Position numbers and translations under genes: made by a program
NCBI GenBank assembly: GCA_030450655.1
Contig: JAKDIE010000069.1
Location: forward strand, 1 to 6,937
Origin: Ruaniaceae bacterium
GTDB lineage: Bacteria > Actinomycetota > Actinomycetes > Actinomycetales > Actinomycetaceae
Direction of reading: 5' to 3'
Length of the DNA stretch: 6,937 nt
In this document: positions 1-6,937 of the stretch, piece after piece
How the letters are laid out: every line of letters begins with the position of its first letter
Numbering within the stretch: the first letter of the stretch is position 1
The notes under the pieces: model-generated
The model's database searches: none
The model's input: the letters and a program-made list of their open reading frames with translations, nothing else
What the model was told of the DNA's origin: nothing

Positions 1-1
1 C

Positions 2-2284
<2,283 letters not shown>

Positions 2285-2299
2285 TCCGAAACTGACGAA

Positions 2300-2336
2300 G
2301 GGCGGGGGTGAGCACACGCTCACCCCCGCCCTTTTT
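2300..2336 (+). terminator. Intrinsic terminator of the rpoC transcription unit
   Basis: A perfect 14-bp GC-rich stem pairs bases 2300-2313 (GGGCGGGGGTGAGC) with 2318-2331, closing a four-base ACAC loop, and is followed by five T residues at 2332-2336. It starts 15 bases after the rpoC stop codon. The stem is strong enough to act without Rho and should insulate rpoBC from the str operon, so rpsL needs its own promoter. Two A residues at 2298-2299 can pair with the first T residues, so some activity in the other direction is possible. Confidence 0.95.
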
Positions 2337-2391
2337 CGCTGCCCAGACCAGGGGAGTGGCGAAGAACACCTGGCCTCTTTTGCCCGGCGCT

Positions 2392-2421
2392 TTGACGCTC
2401 AGCGGCATTGACGAGTAACCT
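2392..2421 (+). promoter_or_regulatory. Candidate main promoter of the str operon (rpsL-rpsG-fusA-tuf)
   Basis: A -35 box TTGACG (2392-2397, five of six consensus bases) lies 18 bases upstream of a -10 box TAACCT (2416-2421), which fits the TANNNT pattern common in Actinobacteria. Transcription would start near 2428, leaving a leader of about 175 bases before rpsL. A second TTGACG lies inside the spacer at 2408-2413 but has no good -10 box at the right distance. The position, after the rpoC terminator and before rpsL, is where a str promoter is expected. The assignment is by motif only. Confidence 0.55.
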
Positions 2422-2431
2422 GGTTCGCGGT

Positions 2432-2447
2432 GCCCGCTCTGCCGGGC
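2432..2447 (+). other. Small hairpin at the start of the presumed rpsL leader
   Basis: GCCCG (2432-2436) pairs with CGGGC (2443-2447) around a six-base loop. It would sit within the first 20 bases of a transcript started at the 2392-2421 promoter, where a hairpin could stabilise the 5' end. Five GC pairs can arise by chance in DNA this GC-rich, so a function is only a suggestion. Confidence 0.3.
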
Positions 2448-2485
2448 TCTCGAATGTGCCCCCGAGCTATTCAGCGCCGGGGACG

Positions 2486-2501
2486 CGGGAATCACCTCCC
2501 G
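2486..2501 (+). other. Second small hairpin in the presumed rpsL leader
   Basis: CGGGA (2486-2490) and TCCCG (2497-2501) form a 5-bp stem with the loop ATCACC. No T run follows, so it is not an intrinsic terminator. It may be a structural part of the leader or a chance pairing. Confidence 0.25.
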
Positions 2502-2542
2502 TTGGCCGCCCTTCCGATAGCTGGTTGGGGATACGTGCCGCA

Positions 2543-2572
2543 TTCGCAGGGAATGGCAAGCGAGCATATAAG
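2543..2572 (+). promoter_or_regulatory. Possible second, gene-proximal promoter for rpsL
   Basis: TATAAG (2567-2572) matches five of six -10 consensus bases and lies 18 bases downstream of TTCGCA (2543-2548), which matches four of six -35 bases. Transcription would start near 2579, only about 24 bases before the rpsL start, giving a short leader that still contains the ribosome binding site. The segment is locally AT-richer than its surroundings. It could serve as an alternative promoter, or the AT-rich stretch could simply keep the rpsL start region unstructured. Confidence 0.3.
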
Positions 2573-2603
2573 CGTAATCGACATCGAAAAGGCGGAGACC
2601 TAG
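2553..2603 (+). CDS. Possible 16-codon leader ORF overlapping the rpsL start
   Basis: An ATG at 2553 opens a short frame, [16 protein letters not shown], that ends in TAG at 2601-2603. The last base of that stop is the first base of the rpsL GTG, a stop-start arrangement typical of translationally coupled genes. The peptide resembles nothing I recognise. The only purine-rich stretch upstream, AGGGA at 2548-2552, touches the ATG and is too close to serve as a normal ribosome binding site; an in-frame GTG at 2535 is an alternative start. It is translated only if transcription starts upstream of it. It may be a chance ORF. Confidence 0.2.
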   Translation: MASEHISVIDIEKAET

Positions 2604-2977
2604 TGCCAACGATTCAGCAGCTGGTTCGAAAGGGCCGGACGAGCAAGACCGGGACCTCGAAGACCCCGGCCCTTAAGGCGAGCCCGCAGCGCCGCGGCGT
2701 ATGCACTCGCGTGTACACGACCACCCCGAAGAAGCCGAACTCGGCGCTTCGCAAGGTCGCGCGTGTGCGCCTCTCAAGCGGAATCGAAGTAACGGCATAC
2801 ATCCCTGGCGTTGGCCACAACCTGCAGGAGCACTCGATCGTGCTCGTGCGTGGTGGTCGCGTGCGCGATCTCCCGGGTGTGCGCTACAAGATCGTTCGTG
2901 GCGCTCTTGACACCCAGGGTGTGCGCGGCCGCCAGCAGGCGCGTAGCCAATACGGCGCCAAGAAGGAGAAGAAGTAA
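2603..2977 (+). CDS. rpsL: 30S ribosomal protein S12
   Basis: S12 sits at the decoding centre of the small ribosomal subunit and helps set translational accuracy; it is the classic locus of streptomycin resistance. The GTG start at 2603 gives [12 protein letters not shown] and exactly 124 residues, the usual family length, with GGCGGAG (2591-2597) five bases upstream as the ribosome binding site. The first conserved loop [11 protein letters not shown] (residues 41-51) keeps Lys43. The second loop, [10 protein letters not shown] (86-95), has Arg88 where nearly all bacteria have Lys; codon 88 is CGC at 2864-2866. Asp89, the residue methylthiolated by RimO in E. coli, is present. The C-terminal stretch reads [19 protein letters not shown], whereas relatives usually have NRKQARS(R/K)YG, so this end is somewhat divergent. 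It is the first gene of the str operon, and its stop overlaps the rpsG start by one base. Confidence 0.98.
   Translation: MPTIQQLVRKGRTSKTGTSKTPALKASPQRRGVCTRVYTTTPKKPNSALRKVARVRLSSGIEVTAYIPGVGHNLQEHSIVLVRGGRVRDLPGVRYKIVRGALDTQGVRGRQQARSQYGAKKEKK
2963..2968 (+). promoter_or_regulatory. Ribosome binding site of rpsG inside the rpsL coding end
   Basis: AAGGAG lies eight bases before the rpsG ATG, within the codons for the Lys-rich S12 tail (GAKKEKK). The S12 tail codons therefore double as the S7 initiation signal. Together with the TAATG overlap this suggests that ribosomes finishing rpsL can re-initiate on rpsG. Confidence 0.75.
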
Positions 2978-3447
2978 TGCCTCGTAAGGGTCCCGCGCCT
3001 AAGCGCCCCCTCGTCGTCGATCCGGTCTACGGTTCGCCGATCGTTACGCAGCTCGTGAACCGCGTCCTGCGGGACGGCAAGAAGTCCGTGGCCCAGGCCA
3101 TCGTCTACGGCTCCCTCGAGGGCGTCCGCACGAAGACGGACCAGGACCCGGTTGTGGTCCTCAAGCGTGCGCTTGACAACATCCGCCCCGCTCTCGAGGT
3201 GCGTTCGCGCCGCGTTGGTGGCGCCACCTACCAGGTGCCGGTCGAGGTCAAGGCAAACCGCGCGCAGGCGCTGGCGATGCGCTGGCTCGTGGACTACGCG
3301 CGGCAGCGCCGCGAGAAGACCATGCTGGAGCGCCTCATGAACGAAATCCTTGACGCCTCGAATGGCCTCGGTGCCGCTGTGAAGCGCCGCGAGGACACGC
3401 ACAAGATGGCCGAGTCGAACCGCGCCTTCGCTCACTACCGCTGGTAG
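2977..3447 (+). CDS. rpsG: 30S ribosomal protein S7
   Basis: S7 is a primary 16S rRNA-binding protein that nucleates assembly of the 30S head and lies near the E site and mRNA exit channel. The 156-residue product has the standard actinobacterial length. It contains the S7 core [20 protein letters not shown] (residues 15-34), the beta-ribbon segment [17 protein letters not shown] in the middle, and the conserved C-terminal run [20 protein letters not shown] ending in AHYRW. The ATG overlaps the rpsL TAA (TAATG), and a good ribosome binding site lies eight bases upstream, so coupling to S12 is likely. In E. coli S7 represses its operon through a site in the roughly 100-base rpsL-rpsG spacer; no such spacer exists here. 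Two TAG stops stand in tandem at 3445-3450. Confidence 0.98.
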   Translation: MPRKGPAPKRPLVVDPVYGSPIVTQLVNRVLRDGKKSVAQAIVYGSLEGVRTKTDQDPVVVLKRALDNIRPALEVRSRRVGGATYQVPVEVKANRAQALAMRWLVDYARQRREKTMLERLMNEILDASNGLGAAVKRREDTHKMAESNRAFAHYRW

Positions 3448-3486
3448 TAGAGCACTTTCCACCCCTCGAACGAGAAGAGACCTTCC

Positions 3487-5589
<2,103 letters not shown>

Positions 5590-5610
5590 GTCCCACACAA
5601 CCAAAACACG

Positions 5611-5640
5611 TAGGACCCTCGACGCCGGAGCGGGTACACT
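5611..5640 (+). promoter_or_regulatory. Possible tuf-specific promoter in the fusA-tuf gap
   Basis: TACACT (5635-5640) is a good actinobacterial -10 box (TANNNT). No convincing -35 box lies at the usual distance; TAGGAC (5611-5616) is the nearest match at 18 bases and is poor. A transcript starting near 5647 would have a leader of about 49 bases. The 106-base gap, AT-richer than the genes, is larger than expected for simple read-through, and a separate tuf promoter would help explain the excess of EF-Tu over EF-G normally seen in bacteria. Support is from motifs and spacing only. Confidence 0.4.
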
Positions 5641-5647
5641 TTGTACC
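5633..5647 (+). repeat. Inverted repeat GGTAC-N5-GTACC upstream of tuf
   Basis: GGTAC (5633-5637) and its complement GTACC (5643-5647) are separated by ACTTT. The repeat overlaps the TACACT hexamer proposed as the tuf -10 box, so a protein bound here could block polymerase. The arms are short and no known operator is recognised, so chance is a real alternative. Confidence 0.35.
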
Positions 5648-5681
5648 TAACACACGCTGTCAAGACAACTACCCGAGTCCC

Positions 5682-5688
5682 AGGAGGA
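5682..5688 (+). promoter_or_regulatory. Strong Shine-Dalgarno sequence of tuf
   Basis: AGGAGGA closely matches the 16S rRNA anti-Shine-Dalgarno sequence and ends seven bases before the tuf GTG start. It is the strongest such site in the window, in contrast to the modest one before fusA, and fits the very high synthesis rate expected for EF-Tu. It also settles the tuf start codon. Confidence 0.85.
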
Positions 5689-5695
5689 CACTAAA

Positions 5696-6889
5696 GTGGC
5701 CAAGGCCAAGTTTGAGCGCACCAAGCCGCACGTGAACATCGGAACGATCGGACACGTCGACCACGGTAAGACCACGCTCACCGCTGCAATTACCAAGGTG
5801 CTGCACGACGAGTTCCCGGACCTGAACCCGTTCACGCCGTTCGACATGATCGATAAGGCGCCGGAAGAGCGTCAGCGCGGCATCACGATCAACATCTCCC
5901 ACGTGGAGTACCAGACCGAGAAGCGTCACTACGCACACGTTGACGCCCCTGGTCACGCTGACTACATCAAGAACATGATCACGGGTGCCGCCCAGATGGA
6001 CGGCGCGATCCTCGTGGTTGCCGCGACTGACGGCCCCATGGCCCAGACCCGCGAGCACGTTCTGCTTGCCCGCCAGGTGGGCGTCCCCTACCTGCTGGTG
6101 GCGCTGAACAAGTCGGACATGGTGGATGACGAGGAAATCCTCGAGCTCGTCGAGTTCGAGGTTCGCGATCTGCTGTCCTCGCAGGGATTTGCGGGCGACG
6201 ACGTCCCCGTGGTCCGCGTCTCCGCGCTGAAGGCCCTGGAGGGTGACCCGGAATGGGCCGCCACCGTCAAGGAGCTCATGGACGCGGTGGACGAGAGCGT
6301 CCCGGATCCGATCCGCGACATCGAGAAGCCCTTCCTCATGCCGATCGAGGACGTCTTCACGATCACCGGCCGCGGCACCGTGGTGACCGGTCGCGTGGAG
6401 CGCGGCCAGCTCAAGGTGAACGCGGAGGTGGAGATCGTCGGCATCAAGGAGGCCTCGACCAAGACCACCGTTACGGGCATCGAGATGTTCCGCAAGCTGC
6501 TGGACACGGCGGACGCCGGCGAGAACGTTGGGCTGCTGCTGCGCGGTATCAAGCGTGACGACGTCGAGCGTGGCCAGGTTGTTGTCAAGCCCGGTTCGAT
6601 CACCCCGCACACCGAGTTCGAGGCGCAGGTCTACATCCTCGACAAGGGTGAGGGTGGCCGCCACAACCCGTTCTTCTCGAACTACCGCCCGCAGTTCTAC
6701 TTCCGTACCACGGACGTGACCGGCGTGATCCAGCTGCCCGAGGGCACGGAGATGGTGATGCCCGGTGACAACACCGAGATGACCGTGACGCTGATCCAGC
6801 CCATCGCCATGGAGGAGGGCCTCGGCTTCGCTATCCGCGAGGGTGGCCGCACCGTTGGCTCGGGCCGCGTGACGAAGATCACCAAGTAG
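5696..6889 (+). CDS. tuf: Elongation factor Tu (EF-Tu)
   Basis: EF-Tu carries aminoacyl-tRNA to the ribosomal A site as a GTP complex. The 397-residue product is full length and starts [20 protein letters not shown] from a GTG with a strong ribosome binding site. The GTPase domain shows G1 GHVDHGKT (19-26), switch [10 protein letters not shown] with Thr64, G3 DAPGH (83-87), G4 NKSD (138-141) and G5 SALK (176-179). Domain 2 begins near residue 212 ([19 protein letters not shown]), and domain 3 ends with [20 protein letters not shown]. Compared with E. coli, the G3 motif has Ala84 in place of Cys, as in other actinobacteria; the segment after G3 reads GPMAQTREH instead of GPMPQTREH; and Gln163 replaces Tyr160. 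The Leu120, Gln124 and Ala375 positions named in kirromycin studies are unchanged. It is the last gene of the str operon seen here; whether a second tuf copy exists cannot be told from this window. Confidence 0.98.
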   Translation: MAKAKFERTKPHVNIGTIGHVDHGKTTLTAAITKVLHDEFPDLNPFTPFDMIDKAPEERQRGITINISHVEYQTEKRHYAHVDAPGHADYIKNMITGAAQMDGAILVVAATDGPMAQTREHVLLARQVGVPYLLVALNKSDMVDDEEILELVEFEVRDLLSSQGFAGDDVPVVRVSALKALEGDPEWAATVKELMDAVDESVPDPIRDIEKPFLMPIEDVFTITGRGTVVTGRVERGQLKVNAEVEIVGIKEASTKTTVTGIEMFRKLLDTADAGENVGLLLRGIKRDDVERGQVVVKPGSITPHTEFEAQVYILDKGEGGRHNPFFSNYRPQFYFRTTDVTGVIQLPEGTEMVMPGDNTEMTVTLIQPIAMEEGLGFAIREGGRTVGSGRVTKITK

Positions 6890-6923
6890 TCTCCACTACC
6901 TCATGATCTGACCGTCTGGTTGG

Positions 6924-6937
6924 AAAAGGCCCCGTCG
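6924..6937 (+). terminator. Possible left arm of the str operon terminator, cut by the window edge
   Basis: After the tuf stop codon, 34 bases without obvious structure lead to AAAAGGCCCCGTCG at the window's end. An A run followed by a GC-rich segment is what the left half of a (possibly bidirectional) intrinsic terminator looks like. The matching right arm would lie beyond the window, so this is a guess from half of the evidence. Confidence 0.25.

Larger units (their letters stand above)
2285..2602 (+). other. rpoC-rpsL intergenic region (318 bases) with terminator, promoter and leader
   Basis: This gap separates the rpoBC unit from the str operon. It starts with an intrinsic terminator. 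Bases 2348-2373 can form only a weak bulged hairpin (CCAG...CTGG) ahead of a short T run at 2378-2381. A sigma-70-type promoter candidate follows at 2392-2421, then a leader of about 175 bases with two 5-bp hairpins and a possible short leader ORF next to rpsL. I see no tRNA and no recognisable riboswitch. The rpsL frame happens to be open back to a TTG at 2408, but that extension does not resemble S12. Confidence 0.7.

Noticed and set aside
2348..2381. Possible second terminator after rpoC (CCAG...CTGG hairpin followed by TCTTTT)
   Set aside because: The stem is short and bulged and is separated from the T run by several bases; the perfect 14-bp hairpin just upstream already ends transcription.
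2408..2602. N-terminal extension of rpsL to an upstream in-frame TTG (65 extra codons)
   Set aside because: The extension does not resemble S12, spans the leader and a candidate promoter, and the GTG at 2603 gives the exact family length and N-terminus with a ribosome binding site in place.
5669..6664. A 331-codon open frame on the - strand opposite tuf
   Set aside because: This is a codon-bias shadow of EF-Tu, with no domain and no sign of a ribosome binding site or promoter of its own.

Overview
This window is a stretch of conserved information-processing genes, all on the + strand: the 3' part of rpoC (RNA polymerase beta' subunit), followed by the complete str operon rpsL-rpsG-fusA-tuf (ribosomal proteins S12 and S7, elongation factors EF-G and EF-Tu). 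The DNA is GC-rich, and three of the four complete genes (rpsL, fusA, tuf) start with GTG. The proteins read as actinobacterial: S12 has 124 residues and ends in GAKKEKK, S7 has 156, EF-G has 700 and starts MALDVLTDL, and EF-Tu has 397 and ends in [14 protein letters not shown]. RpoC lacks the large trigger-loop insertion of E. coli. The EF-Tu and EF-G sequences suggest the Actinomyces/Micrococcales side of the phylum, but that placement is from memory and is uncertain; no species is claimed.

Layout: bases 2-2284 encode the C-terminal 760 residues of RpoC, from the catalytic Mg-binding loop to the stop codon. A very strong intrinsic terminator follows at 2300-2336. The 318-base gap to rpsL (2285-2602) holds a good promoter candidate near 2392-2421, two small hairpins in the presumed leader, a second weaker promoter candidate near 2543-2572, and a possible 16-codon leader ORF whose stop codon overlaps the rpsL start. 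rpsL (2603-2977) and rpsG (2977-3447) overlap by one base (TAATG). fusA (3487-5589) follows after 39 bases. tuf (5696-6889) follows after 106 bases that hold a possible tuf-specific promoter with an inverted repeat over its -10 box and a strong Shine-Dalgarno sequence. The last 48 bases have no gene; they may contain the left arm of the operon terminator, cut by the window edge.

The genes work together in expression: RpoC forms part of the RNA polymerase active centre, S12 and S7 shape the decoding and mRNA/tRNA-exit regions of the 30S subunit, EF-Tu delivers aminoacyl-tRNA and EF-G translocates it. I found no mobile element, CRISPR array, tRNA or rRNA gene, and no new multi-gene system. The point most worth following up is arginine at S12 residue 88, a position where Lys-to-Arg is an established streptomycin-resistance substitution. 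It is encoded by CGC, which differs from both lysine codons at all three positions, so it looks long established rather than recently selected. A second drug-target position, EF-Tu residue 163 (E. coli Tyr160), carries Gln.
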